Of a stretch of 64,000 nucleotides of DNA, positions 23,111 through 32,778 are shown in pieces; within the stretch, counting starts at the first letter, position 1, and each line of letters begins with the position of its first letter. The notes beneath the pieces are model-generated. The model had not been told where the DNA came from, ran no database searches, and was given only the letters and a program-made list of their open reading frames with translations. The DNA is from Calothrix sp. C42_A2020_038 (GTDB lineage: Bacteria; Cyanobacteriota; Cyanobacteriia; Cyanobacteriales; Nostocaceae): contig JACYLQ010000031.1 in assembly GCA_015272395.1 (NCBI GenBank), positions 1 to 64,000 on the forward strand, in the 5' to 3' direction. The translations under genes were made by a program, and so were the position numbers.

Positions 23111-26100
23111 ATGAGTATTAGAAAAATTATCGACACAGCCAGCATTTGTGGTATCATAGCATCTCCTCTCATATTAGGGGTAGTATATGTGCAAAGTAAT
23201 GTACGTCCTGTTATTGCTCAATCTATACAAGTTACAACTAACAAAAACTTTCCCCTTGACCAACCTCAAGTTATCAATTTTGAAAAAAACGAGAATTTTC
23301 AAAAATTAACTCCACGTCAACAGGATGACCAGTTGAGAGACTGGTTACTATTAACTGCACTTTCTGGCAAAGGACTTTCTAGTCAACAAATTAGTCAAGG
23401 CGCCTATGATTTGCCAGTCGTGCGGTATAATTTCCTAAATGCTGTGGCTAACTTTGAATATGGCACCACTCGTTCTCGTTCACTCGATCAAGATAGAGTT
23501 GTTGCACTTGTACCGACTGCAACACCTCAACAGCGTCAAGATGATATTGCTCATATTGCCGATAAACACCGTAAAGACCAGGGTCAAAAACCCAAAGTTA
23601 TTGAAGTTTTTGAATATACTATCAATCCTGACAAACAATCTGCTGTGATCACCAGGCGCCAAGATATTGATGCTAATAAAGTATTTAGCAGTGCATATGG
23701 TTACTTGGAAACAAATGTTAATAACCTCAGCGACTTAGAAAAATTTCTTAATCAAACTGATGATATCACATTCAGCGAAGTTAATGGCGCCAGTTTAACT
23801 CTCGGTGGACGTAAAATATATAGCTACAAACATCAAGGTATTCGTGTAGAAGATATTGCCGCACTCTGGCAGTCCGAGAAGAAAATTGCCGCAAGATGGG
23901 AAGATTTTCAACGCGCGCAAGAAGTAAAATTAAAGGGTTTACCCATCTCCGAACAAGAAAAAGTTGTTAAACAAGCAATTGTTAAAGAGAAAAAACATGG
24001 TTTGGTAGGTGGTAGCGGTTTCTCACTCGACTGGCAATACGACTATACTACCATCAACACAATCTTAGATGATGTCAAACCTCAATTACTATCTCTGCGA
24101 CTAGATGGTAAACCTGTAACGAGTGCAGCAGAAATTGACCTAGTTAAACAAAATTTAGCTAGCGAAAATAATGTTACCTATCACCAATTACTTGACAAAC
24201 TTGAATATTACCTTAAAACACAAAAAGATAGAAATCAGTCAATTAGACAAATTACTAACACTCTCAATCTAGAATACAACAAACAAGCACAACCACTACA
24301 AGCTCAAATAATCCAGAAACGTAATGAAATTCAAGAAATTATCACTTCCGAACAATTACTTGGTGGAATTACTCCTGAATCTCAAGCTAAAATTAGACAC
24401 AAACAACAAGAATTAGCTCAACTTCACAAAGAATTATCCAGTCTTTATGCCCAATATTTCAAACAACATCAACAACTTACCAACAATCATACTAAACTAG
24501 TCAAATTAGTTCAAAGTCGTGAAAATCAGGCTTTTCAACACGCACGTTACGACGGGGAACTGAAAGGAACAGAAGTTGGCATGGTTCTGTTTTATACAGA
24601 TTTGTTAGCAAAGATTTGGTCATTTAACTATAACAATAGTACACCGACTGAACAGATTCCAGACTTTATTCCCCAAACCAAAGCGAAAGTTTCTTCTATT
24701 TACAAGGAAGAATTGGAGAAATTAGATTACACTCGGTTATGGTTTGGGCATCAAGATAAAGGTTTTCAAGTTACAGATGGAGGTAATGACTTAATTTTTG
24801 CTCGAAATGCCACCCGTGTATATGCAGCATCCTCTAGTCTTTCAAACCCAGATAAAGAAACCACTGCAACACCAGATAGTGAAGCTTTTTTAAGTTGGTG
24901 GAACGACCATTACGAAGAAGTCGCACGGTTTGAACCACAATACCTACGTCTCAACCAAATTATGAAATGGAGTTTGGTTGTTAACTGGCTTAATCAATCA
25001 TATCAAGGTGAAAAGCTAGGTTTTCTAGAAGTTGTACCAGTCAAACGGGATAACTGGTTCCCTGACTGGGTAAGAAAACAAAATAACTTAAAATTCCAAG
25101 CTTGGGAAAAAGTGAAATTCTTCCCACGCAACTACAAAGGTTTGCAAACTGAAGCATTACCTTTATTGGTCTCTCAACCTTACGAGCGATTTGGCGAAAA
25201 AAATAGATATGTTATGGGTGGAGTGTCGCTTGCGAGTCGAAGTACCTTTAGAAATCGCGTTTCTTTACCAGATAATTTTAGTGTACCAGGACGCAGGTCA
25301 AATATTGACTATCAATCTGTAGTATTAGACAATGATCACTTGAGATTTGCAACACTTGACGGTACTAAATATCAAGTTAAACCAATTAGTACAACAGTTA
25401 GCGAAACCATCGTTACACCTAAAGCTGAAGCCAAATTGCGTAGTTTGAATGCAGAGTTAACCAACCAACCCTTCACAAGTCGGTTTATTCAAACTCCTGG
25501 TAAAACAGAGTATAGTGCAGCGATTGGTGATACGAATTTTGGTAATTTGAACATTTCCAGAACAGCAAATGGGTTTCGGGTTGGTTTTGCCAGTCGCGAC
25601 ATAGATACTGCCTACAGTTTAGCTTCCAACCTCAGCACATCTCAAGCTAATAGTGTTGATGTTCTAGCTAATGCTAAAGGAGTCAAATCTTTTAAATACT
25701 CACCATCTCAACCAGATGTATACTACGTTCAACCGTCAAACTCTGATAGATGGTTAAGATTTAGCGGTGGAGGTGGCAAACCACCCTCAAATTCAATAAT
25801 AGCTGTGGGAGAACCCGACGGCGCCCGTCGTTTCTATGTGGAAGCATTATCCGAGTCGGATATGTTAAAAGAAACACAAGGATTTCAGCAAGTTGCTGGT
25901 AGGGGAGTAAGTTCATCAGAACACTTTGACGCACGTAGGGAAGCACAAAGACTTGTTGAGAACCCAATTTTATATATTGCATCTCAACAAAAAAACTTGA
26001 AAAACCACATTAACAATATAGATGTTGCACTTAGAAAGGGAAATTATAGTGAAGCAACAAGGTTGATTAATGCATCACCATTATATGCTGCAAATCCCGA

Positions 26101-26572
26101 TGTAAGACTGCGACAAGCATTAATAGAGATACACCAAAATCGTATTACAGTCCAGCAAGTTACACGTTCAGGAGCAAAACCAGTAAACAACTTCCTTGAT
26201 ATCATCAATAATAACAACTTCCGAACCATAAGTACCGATAACGGTATATTTTACGTTCAAGATTCTCCAGAGTTGAACAACTTAGATTTTAAACAACCAG
26301 TTGAACAAAGTGTTGGTTCCAATTCGGGAGTTAGATTTTATAAACTAGAAGCAGGAGGTAACGGTGCTGGAAATGGTAGCAACTTTGGTAATGGTGGAAA
26401 AAGTACAGGTTCTAGTAATGGAGGAGATAATAACTTTTCTACATTCTTCAATCAACCGTCAAAATTTATAAACCTTCCCCAATGTCAAGAAGATAAAGAG
26501 AAAGAGAAAAACAAAGACAAAGACAAAGAGAAATGTCAGAAAAAAGATACTGCTTATGTTATTACTAAATAA
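23111..26572 (+). CDS. Large exported protein of unknown function
   Basis: A 1153-residue protein with an N-terminal hydrophobic signal (about 14-38, ending VRPVIAQS), so it is probably exported or anchored. A coiled coil occupies about residues 385-475 (YNKQAQPLQAQIIQKRNEIQEI..., KQQELAQLHKELSSLYAQYF). The central part is beta/alpha mixed with no recognised motif. The C-terminus is Gly/Asn-rich and then highly charged (EDKEKEKNKDKDKEK). No enzyme signature was found. It is translationally close to the preceding gene (2-bp gap), so the two products may form a membrane complex. Confidence 0.6.
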   Translation: MSIRKIIDTASICGIIASPLILGVVYVQSNVRPVIAQSIQVTTNKNFPLDQPQVINFEKNENFQKLTPRQQDDQLRDWLLLTALSGKGLSSQQISQGAYDLPVVRYNFLNAVANFEYGTTRSRSLDQDRVVALVPTATPQQRQDDIAHIADKHRKDQGQKPKVIEVFEYTINPDKQSAVITRRQDIDANKVFSSAYGYLETNVNNLSDLEKFLNQTDDITFSEVNGASLTLGGRKIYSYKHQGIRVEDIAALWQSEKKIAARWEDFQRAQEVKLKGLPISEQEKVVKQAIVKEKKHGLVGGSGFSLDWQYDYTTINTILDDVKPQLLSLRLDGKPVTSAAEIDLVKQNLASENNVTYHQLLDKLEYYLKTQKDRNQSIRQITNTLNLEYNKQAQPLQAQIIQKRNEIQEIITSEQLLGGITPESQAKIRHKQQELAQLHKELSSLYAQYFKQHQQLTNNHTKLVKLVQSRENQAFQHARYDGELKGTEVGMVLFYTDLLAKIWSFNYNNSTPTEQIPDFIPQTKAKVSSIYKEELEKLDYTRLWFGHQDKGFQVTDGGNDLIFARNATRVYAASSSLSNPDKETTATPDSEAFLSWWNDHYEEVARFEPQYLRLNQIMKWSLVVNWLNQSYQGEKLGFLEVVPVKRDNWFPDWVRKQNNLKFQAWEKVKFFPRNYKGLQTEALPLLVSQPYERFGEKNRYVMGGVSLASRSTFRNRVSLPDNFSVPGRRSNIDYQSVVLDNDHLRFATLDGTKYQVKPISTTVSETIVTPKAEAKLRSLNAELTNQPFTSRFIQTPGKTEYSAAIGDTNFGNLNISRTANGFRVGFASRDIDTAYSLASNLSTSQANSVDVLANAKGVKSFKYSPSQPDVYYVQPSNSDRWLRFSGGGGKPPSNSIIAVGEPDGARRFYVEALSESDMLKETQGFQQVAGRGVSSSEHFDARREAQRLVENPILYIASQQKNLKNHINNIDVALRKGNYSEATRLINASPLYAANPDVRLRQALIEIHQNRITVQQVTRSGAKPVNNFLDIINNNNFRTISTDNGIFYVQDSPELNNLDFKQPVEQSVGSNSGVRFYKLEAGGNGAGNGSNFGNGGKSTGSSNGGDNNFSTFFNQPSKFINLPQCQEDKEKEKNKDKDKEKCQKKDTAYVITK

Positions 26573-26895
26573 GCGGCATCGCGCCACGTACTGTTCACCT
26601 TATGTGGAGAATGCTACGTAAAACCTAACCCCCCAACTCCCTTCCCTACGAGGGAAGGGAGAGTATATTTGCTCGAATAAGGGTAAGTTAATTAATACAT
26701 AATCTAAATACTTTCTAATCAATCTGGTTAAGATTTTGTTACATAACGGAAAATTTTGGTGCCCACCTACTTAAGTAAAAACAGAGAATGTTTAAAAAAA
26801 TTAAATACATCAAAATAGAATAGTAGGTAATCCACAGGTTATTAAACGAATTATCCAGACGGGAAAGTAAAATTTCTTATCATAATTAAGGGAAT
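26573..26895. other. Intergenic region (323 bp)
   Basis: It contains the hairpin at 26637-26661 and an AT-rich stretch before the CHAT gene, where a separate promoter is likely. AATTAAGGGAATATG gives the ribosome-binding site at about 26888-26892. No further gene was seen. Confidence 0.5.
26637..26661. terminator. Hairpin after the large exported protein gene
   Basis: An 11-bp perfect stem (CTCCCTTCCCT/AGGGAAGGGAG) with an ACG loop lies 65 bp after the stop. It belongs to a common cyanobacterial intergenic repeat type and has no T-run, so it may be a partial terminator or an mRNA stabiliser. Confidence 0.5.
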
Positions 26896-29733
26896 ATGGC
26901 AGACCTTAATCAAGCATATGACATCGCTCAAACTAAATGGCGCCAAGGAGATATAATTGGTGCTTATGATGAGTTATGTAATATCTTTCAATATCGTCTT
27001 TTGTATGCTCAGTTAAATGTGTCGGATGCTAAAATAATTCAGACTTTAGCTGATATTTGTGGACTCTTAGGAGAATTTCAAATCACAGATAATTTACTTT
27101 GTGGTGCCATTAATTTACATGAACAAGCTCAACAAGCATTTTGGGGAGACTACGCGCGTTTACGACGAATTCAATTGTGTTTAGATCGAGGAAATATTTA
27201 TCAAGCACAAAAGTTACTCCAAGAAATGGCGCCGCGTATTGGTAATATTAATGATATTGATTTTTCATCAGGTTTATTACAGTGGGAAAAAAGACGTGTT
27301 TGGTCTGATATTAAAGCTGAAGAAAAAATCATTCTATTTGTAGAATTATATCTCGCATTTGGAAGACTTTTAGCAGCATTAGGACAGTATGGAGAATCAA
27401 TCAGTGCTTTGGAAAGAGCTTTGTTTTATACAAGCTCAGAAACAGTACCTAGTTTAGCTCAGAGCATTATATTACCAATCCAGTTAACATATGCTAGTGT
27501 ACTGATTGAAAAAGGTAATTTAGAGCAAGCAGGTATTTATTTATCAGAAGTCAGAGAATTAGTTTATCAACCCGAAAATCTACAATATAAGATTCGTTAC
27601 TTAGAACTATTTGGTAAACTCAACTTATTGGTGGGAAATTTGGGTGCTGGGTTACACAAGTTTCAACAAGTGCAAGAATTATGTAGTCAACTTCAACTGC
27701 GAAGAGCTACCTTGTGTGCAAACCTTAACCTTGCCCACGTCCTAATTTTGCTCAACCAAACCAGTACTGCACAAAATTATTTACAAGATACTCAAGTTGA
27801 TGCTTCCGCTCTTGGTGACACCCACCTAGCCGCACGGGCGCAATTATTACTACAATTATGCCATGCCCGTAGTCGTGGAATTGTTCCTGTTGGTTCTGCT
27901 TGGGAAATGCGTAAACGACCAGAACATCACCAAGCTCAAATTCAAATTCAGCGTCATTTAGATTTATCGAGTCAATCTGCTAATTATTTAGCTTGGTTTG
28001 AAGACCGTGCGTTAGCTTTTCAGTGGTATTTGAGCAGCTTAAATTTAACTAAAGCAAATGAACTACTTGAACATATTAAAAGGGTATTCAGAACTGATTC
28101 CAACTTAATTACAGTACAAATACGAATATTAGAAGGAATGCTTTGTTACTATCAAGGTACAGAGCGAAACCAGATTGATAAAATCTATCGTGCGCATGAA
28201 ATATTAATAGAAACAGTTTCTCAGTTAGAACAACTTGATTTAAAACCTGAGCTTTGGCAAGTACAGAGAATGATAGTTTGGTGTCGAACTCGGTTAAATT
28301 ATCCATCTTCGCAGACAGAACCTTTAACAACTTCAACAAACCAGTTACTCGAACAAATTACTAAAACATTAAAACAAGAAGATCAAGTATTATATCTATT
28401 GAATAAATGGACAGCAGATGAAGAATATATTGCTACACAAATTAATTATTTACAACGGTTAAAGCAAAAAATCAAAACAGCCAATTTTTGGTTGCGTCTT
28501 TGGATAAGGTTGCGTTTGATGCGTTGTTTAAACGCTTTAGTTGAACATATCGATAAATATAAAGATACTTTAGCAAAACGTACAACTACTGGCGCCGATG
28601 AAGTAGCAATATCAAAAAAAACTTTTCCGCTGTGGCGCCGTTTATTAACTCATCCTCAAGACCGAGTTACTTTGACATTCTTGATTTTACCTGACCGGAC
28701 GTTAATTGTCACCACTGGATTATTTTTATTTGACTTTCGTGTCATTCCGATAACTCGTTTGGGTATACGTACCCTTGTACAAAGTTGGTATAAAAGTCTC
28801 GAAAATACTCATCGTAGTCGAGATTTAAATGTTACCCATTACAATCAATATAATCAACAATTAATAGGACAAAAAATCACCGATAACATTACCAATACTT
28901 TACAAATACCAGAAATACTTGAGCGTATACCTAAGCGCATCAAAGCATTAACTATTGTTCCTGATGATATATTGCACGGGTTTCCGTTTGCAGCAATTAT
29001 CTATCAAAATAAATATTTAATTCAAGATTATAGACTATCTATTTGCTATGAATCAAAACCTCAACGAAGTAAACGGACTTCGTGTGTGCAAAAAGCATTA
29101 GTTGTTGGTATCTCAAATGGTAACAATCATTTTCCATCCTTACCAGGGGTCAAAAGCGAGTTGAAACAAATAAATCAATGGTTAGACAATCATCAAATTA
29201 ACTCCCTAGTATTGCAAAACGCTTCTGCTAGTAAAGATGTAGTTATTGAAAGTATTAACAAAGTCAATTTACTACATATTGCTTGTCACGGTGCCTTTAA
29301 TACAAGTCAACCAGATCAGTCAGGACTTGTACTAATTAATGATTCCGGAAAACAGGAAATTCTTACCCTTAGAGAACTATCTCAAACCAATTTAACCAAA
29401 TTACGTCATATTACTCTGTCTTGCTGCTGGTCAGCCGACCATTTTATTTTACCAGGACGTTGGATTATTAGTTTACCTGAAACACTTTGGCGCTCAGGTG
29501 CTGAGAGCATTTTAGGCTGTTTATGGGAAATCGATGACACGGTTGCTGTCTCTTTTATGACTAGCTTTTACAACTACTTAGAAAAACTACCGCGCGATGA
29601 AGCATTACGTCGCACTCAACTCGACTGCTTAAATAGGCGCCTCTACTGCCGTGTTGATACAGCAAATCCATTATTTTGGGCAGGATATAATTTATACGGA
29701 GTTTCAAGTTCACCTACCAAAATTATTTTCTAA
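26896..29733 (+). CDS. TPR-CHAT caspase-like protease
   Basis: A 945-residue protein. The first about 600 residues are helical TPR-like repeats (ALGQYGESISALERAL, LIEKGNLEQAGIYLSEVREL). The C-terminal CHAT domain (about 640-945) has the catalytic His798 in LLHIACHGAF and Cys844 in ITLSCCWSAD, followed by a typical ILGCLWEIDD and FWAGYNLYG end. CHAT proteases are caspase relatives activated through their repeat regions; in other bacteria some cut regulatory or gasdermin-like targets. No gasdermin-like gene is evident here. The protein has no signal peptide and is probably cytoplasmic. It closes the sigma/DUF1822/orthocaspase module. Confidence 0.9.
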   Translation: MADLNQAYDIAQTKWRQGDIIGAYDELCNIFQYRLLYAQLNVSDAKIIQTLADICGLLGEFQITDNLLCGAINLHEQAQQAFWGDYARLRRIQLCLDRGNIYQAQKLLQEMAPRIGNINDIDFSSGLLQWEKRRVWSDIKAEEKIILFVELYLAFGRLLAALGQYGESISALERALFYTSSETVPSLAQSIILPIQLTYASVLIEKGNLEQAGIYLSEVRELVYQPENLQYKIRYLELFGKLNLLVGNLGAGLHKFQQVQELCSQLQLRRATLCANLNLAHVLILLNQTSTAQNYLQDTQVDASALGDTHLAARAQLLLQLCHARSRGIVPVGSAWEMRKRPEHHQAQIQIQRHLDLSSQSANYLAWFEDRALAFQWYLSSLNLTKANELLEHIKRVFRTDSNLITVQIRILEGMLCYYQGTERNQIDKIYRAHEILIETVSQLEQLDLKPELWQVQRMIVWCRTRLNYPSSQTEPLTTSTNQLLEQITKTLKQEDQVLYLLNKWTADEEYIATQINYLQRLKQKIKTANFWLRLWIRLRLMRCLNALVEHIDKYKDTLAKRTTTGADEVAISKKTFPLWRRLLTHPQDRVTLTFLILPDRTLIVTTGLFLFDFRVIPITRLGIRTLVQSWYKSLENTHRSRDLNVTHYNQYNQQLIGQKITDNITNTLQIPEILERIPKRIKALTIVPDDILHGFPFAAIIYQNKYLIQDYRLSICYESKPQRSKRTSCVQKALVVGISNGNNHFPSLPGVKSELKQINQWLDNHQINSLVLQNASASKDVVIESINKVNLLHIACHGAFNTSQPDQSGLVLINDSGKQEILTLRELSQTNLTKLRHITLSCCWSADHFILPGRWIISLPETLWRSGAESILGCLWEIDDTVAVSFMTSFYNYLEKLPRDEALRRTQLDCLNRRLYCRVDTANPLFWAGYNLYGVSSSPTKIIF

Positions 29734-29745
29734 ATTTATATTTGA

Positions 29746-29982
29746 GACAGTACAATAGAATTACACAATATAATTGCTAGACCTTCATCCTTACTGTCCG
29801 GGATTCGAGTTGAAAAGCTGGAAAATTTTAACTTGTTTAAATTTGACGACAAACTACAAGCACGAATGGAAGAATTATTAGAACGCAAAAAAGCGGACTT
29901 GTTAACACCGTCCGATATTATCGAACTGGAAGAAATTAGAGAGCTAGACAGAATTTTTACTCATATCAACGCGATGATGTAG
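29746..29982 (+). pseudogene. Remnant of a small HNH-associated gene
   Basis: An open frame with no ATG near its start reads ...STIELHNIIARPSSLLSG, then IRVEKLENFNLFKFDDKLQ, then ARMEELLERKKADLLTPSD. It ends THINAMM. This is the pattern of a short helical protein often encoded just before an HNH endonuclease in cyanobacteria. The position where the start codon should be reads GAC, so the gene may be dead. An internal ATG at 29866 would give only 38 residues. Confidence 0.45.
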
Positions 29983-29989
29983 CTCAAAA

Positions 29990-30124
29990 ATGACGATTGA
30001 CGACGCTGCGAAAGAAACTGTACGCAGAAGGGCAAATTATTTGTGTGAATATAGCCATTCCCCGGAGCGTATTTCCACATCCAGGTTTACAGTAGACCAT
30101 TTAATACCCTGCGGGAAATGCTAG
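29990..30124 (+). pseudogene. Truncated HNH endonuclease
   Basis: The 44-codon frame MTIDDAAKETVRRRANYLCE...FTVDHLIPCGKC matches the start of stand-alone HNH nucleases: C19, then the first His of the HNH core in VDHLIP. A TAG after CGKC removes the Asn-His half of the motif and the rest of the roughly 160-residue protein. It starts 7 bp after the preceding remnant, so the pair decayed together. Confidence 0.6.
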
Positions 30125-30149
30125 TTTAATTATTGTCAAATTTTATACT

Positions 30150-30746
30150 TTATGACTGAGTATCGGAGCGTCTGCAAAATAGTCCGAGATTTTGGGCAAT
30201 CTGCTGAATCATCTGTTGGCGCCGTTTGGAAATTTCAGGTTGTTTAACACCTAGCTCCGCAGCTATTTGAGATTGAGTTTTACCTTGCTTTAATCCTTCC
30301 CATAGTCTGAGATAACCGCACTCTGGATGACTTTTATCGAGTTCAACAATGGACTCTACCGCTTTCAGTACCAAATCTGCATATTCTAAGCTATCGAAAA
30401 GATTATATGGATCGGCAATCGCTTCTGATAAGGAAAAATCAGTTCCAGGAAGATTCCGGTCTAGACTTTGGCAGCATGATTGTTTTGCCTTTTCTGCTAT
30501 TACCATCCTCTGAATTTCATGTTTTGCGACTAATGCTGCCCAGTGACAAAATTGTTCTAAATCTCCTTGGTAAAACTTTCCTTTTCGTGTAGCTATCAAA
30601 ATTTTACAATCAGCCATTTGTTTTGCGTCTTCCCAAGAAATTAAAGTCCCTCTGGTTTGCTTTTGAGCAATCTTTGTTATTGTCCACTGATACTGAGAAG
30701 TTTTCAGGAACTTCTCACAGGGGTTTAGTAAAGGTTTTAAAGTCAT
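30150..30746 (-). CDS. Second sigma-70-like protein
   Basis: A protein of about 198 residues from the ATG at 30746 (MTLKPLLNPCEKF); a longer frame to 30821 is less likely. It contains a region-2-like helix (GDLEQFCHWAALVAKHEIQRMVIAE) and a clear region-4 helix-turn-helix (GKTQSQIAAELGVKQPEISKRRQQMI). This looks more like a functional DNA-binding sigma/anti-terminator-like protein than the one at 17443. It faces the CHAT gene on the opposite strand and could control the peptidase module or be autonomous. No anti-sigma gene is visible. Confidence 0.7.
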   Translation of the reverse strand: MTLKPLLNPCEKFLKTSQYQWTITKIAQKQTRGTLISWEDAKQMADCKILIATRKGKFYQGDLEQFCHWAALVAKHEIQRMVIAEKAKQSCCQSLDRNLPGTDFSLSEAIADPYNLFDSLEYADLVLKAVESIVELDKSHPECGYLRLWEGLKQGKTQSQIAAELGVKQPEISKRRQQMIQQIAQNLGLFCRRSDTQS

Positions 30747-31229
30747 GTCAACAAATAGATTATGTATTAAAAAATAAGATTGAATGATGTTAATTATGCA
30801 ACAAAGCACAAGTAGATGCATTTAGTAGTTTTTACTACATCTATTATATAAACTTTACGGAAATAAGCTCAAATATTATTTTAGATCATGAATTTAATAG
30901 TAATTAATCATACTCGGATATTACTGAATATAGACCCTAAAAGTTTATTGCTATTTATTTTCTATGACAAATAAATATACTAGAATATTTACTGATTTAT
31001 TTAATAACTACAGACAAGTTAGAGCAAAAGAATACACTAGCGTTTCAGATCTCGCTATTCTTTTGTCACATACAGACTAGCACGCATACTTATTTTAGTT
31101 ACTAGCTATTCAATTCGCATTATATCCAAAGTAGTATTTTGCGCTCATTGAATTGTAAACCCTGTAGATATGTTACATGTAACGTCTCTACGTATATGTT
31201 TCAATATGCAAAAACCATAAATATATCAT
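30747..31229. other. Intergenic region (about 480 bp)
   Basis: A very AT-rich spacer between the sigma-like gene (minus) and the IS4 insertion. It must contain the sigma-like gene's promoter and holds the palindrome at 31163-31192. Before the IS inserted, this and 32519-32778 formed one spacer of about 750 bp upstream of the CIS genes. No gene was seen. Confidence 0.5.
31163..31192. repeat. Palindromic intergenic repeat, second copy
   Basis: GTAGATATGTTACATGTAACGTCTCTAC shares its core and right arm with the palindrome at 6851-6880; the left arm has two changes. It is a dispersed Nostocales-type palindrome. Confidence 0.65.
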
Positions 31230-31238
31230 ATATTATTT

Positions 31239-32509
31239 CTGAAGGGGTGACAATACAGGCTGAAAAAGTTGATTTGTAAGGGATGTAACATTTTGTGGTA
31301 AAAAAAAGTAGGTCTTTTATTTGCAACAAGACCCACTAATTGAAAATGTTACCCAAATTTTACCAAAAACACCTAAAAAGTCAATTGAGTACAGCAGATT
31401 TTATTTTGCTGAAGATTTTAATAACTATTTTGCAGTCAATCAAACAAGTTAATTTAGAAAGAGTAGCCAGTGCCTTACCTATACCAATTAAGTTTGAAAG
31501 TAGAAGGAAAAAGATACAGCGTCTTTTATCTTTGCCAAACTTAAATATTGAAAAAATCTGGTTTCCAATTGTTCAGGAGTGGCTAGAGAAATACTTTGAT
31601 GAAGGTCGGATTATTTATGTAGCAATTGATAGAACAAATTGGGGTAGCATAAATTTATTCATGATTAGTGTGATTTGGGATAAAAGAGCGTTTCCAATCT
31701 ATTTTGAATTGCTAACAAAATTAGGTAGTAGTAATATCTCAGAACAAGAAGGCATACTATCAAAAGTTATACCAATTTTTAGCAAGTATAAATTATGTGT
31801 TTTAAGTGATAGGGAATTTTGCTCTGTAAAGTTAGCAAAGTACCTTCAGGAAATGGGTGTATACTTTTGCTCACGTTTAAAAAAGAATGAATTTGTAGAG
31901 CGAGAGAAAGATTTATTTATCGAACTCAGTCAGATGGGACTAGCACCTGGAACTTCATTTTTTATTCGAGGAGTTAAAGTTACAAAAACTCGTGGATTTA
32001 TGAGCTTTAATGTTGCGGCTAAATGGAAACGTAAAATTAAGGGGGTAGCACCAAAGGAAGGGTGGTTTATTCTAACTAATTTTGATGATTTAGAATCAGC
32101 AATTTCAGCTTATAAACAAAGATTTGATATCGAAGAGATGTTTAGAGATTTTAAAAAAGTAGGGTATAACTTAGAAGATACTAATCTTGAAGGAACACGT
32201 TTTATTTCTCTAGTTTTGTTAATAGCTATAGCTTATACTTCTGCCACAATTCAAGGTCAAGAAATTAAACGTAAAGGAGTACAACAATATATTGCTCGTG
32301 TGAAAGAATATGGTCGCTCTGAGCGGAGACACAGTAGTTTTTATATTGGCTTATATGGACAAACTTGGGTGAATTTTAAGGACACTTGCATGGAATTAGT
32401 AGCTGAACTAATGAGATTAAATCCCAGTAAGTTGGATTATTATCGGCAAGGTTTAAGGGCTATGAAGCTTATAGAATCAGCGTTTTAGAAGGTATTGTCA
32501 CCCCCTCAG
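31239..32509 (+). mobile_element. IS4-family insertion sequence, intact (1271 bp)
   Basis: Terminal inverted repeats match over 18 positions with one mismatch (left CTGAAGGGGTGACAATAC, right end complement CTGAGGGGGTGACAATAC). The element is flanked by identical 9-bp direct repeats ATATTATTT (31230-31238 and 32510-32518), a target-site duplication of the size made by IS4-family elements. The single transposase is intact, so insertion is probably recent. It contains no GGCGCC. It sits upstream of, and in the same orientation as, the CIS cluster. Confidence 0.93.
31346..32488 (+). CDS. IS4-family DDE transposase
   Basis: The protein is 380 residues from the ATG at 31346 (a TTG two codons earlier is possible). 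Catalytic elements are the first Asp in YVAIDRTNWG, the second Asp in CVLSDREF, and the Y-(2)-R-(3)-E-(6)-K signature in YKQRFDIEEMFRDFK, which is diagnostic for the IS4 family. No frameshift or internal stop is present, so it should be active. The stop lies 21 bp before the right end of the element. Confidence 0.93.
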   Translation: MLPKFYQKHLKSQLSTADFILLKILITILQSIKQVNLERVASALPIPIKFESRRKKIQRLLSLPNLNIEKIWFPIVQEWLEKYFDEGRIIYVAIDRTNWGSINLFMISVIWDKRAFPIYFELLTKLGSSNISEQEGILSKVIPIFSKYKLCVLSDREFCSVKLAKYLQEMGVYFCSRLKKNEFVEREKDLFIELSQMGLAPGTSFFIRGVKVTKTRGFMSFNVAAKWKRKIKGVAPKEGWFILTNFDDLESAISAYKQRFDIEEMFRDFKKVGYNLEDTNLEGTRFISLVLLIAIAYTSATIQGQEIKRKGVQQYIARVKEYGRSERRHSSFYIGLYGQTWVNFKDTCMELVAELMRLNPSKLDYYRQGLRAMKLIESAF

Positions 32510-32778
32510 ATATTATTTTTGATGATTCTACGTCTTTTGATAGATTCAGTATAAATATTTTATCTTTACAAAAAGTAACTTTTATTTTTGGAATATTTTC
32601 CATAGAGACTACCTTTATAAGTAACAGAGCCAGTGAATTCGCGACTTCAACTTGAAGAGTAAAAACTAAGTTTTTGACATGAGCAGTTCAACAATAAGTA
32701 CTGCAAAGACCACCTATTGAATCAACTTTGATCACGTCAACAAATGCCATAGATTCTTATATATAGGGAGAAATTTTC

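Noticed and set aside
29733-30150. An intact toxin-antitoxin pair in the gap after the CHAT gene
   Set aside because: The first frame lacks a start codon and the second stops before completing the HNH motif.
32670-32705. TTGACA box upstream of the sheath gene as a sigma-70 promoter
   Set aside because: No acceptable -10 hexamer at 16-18 nt.
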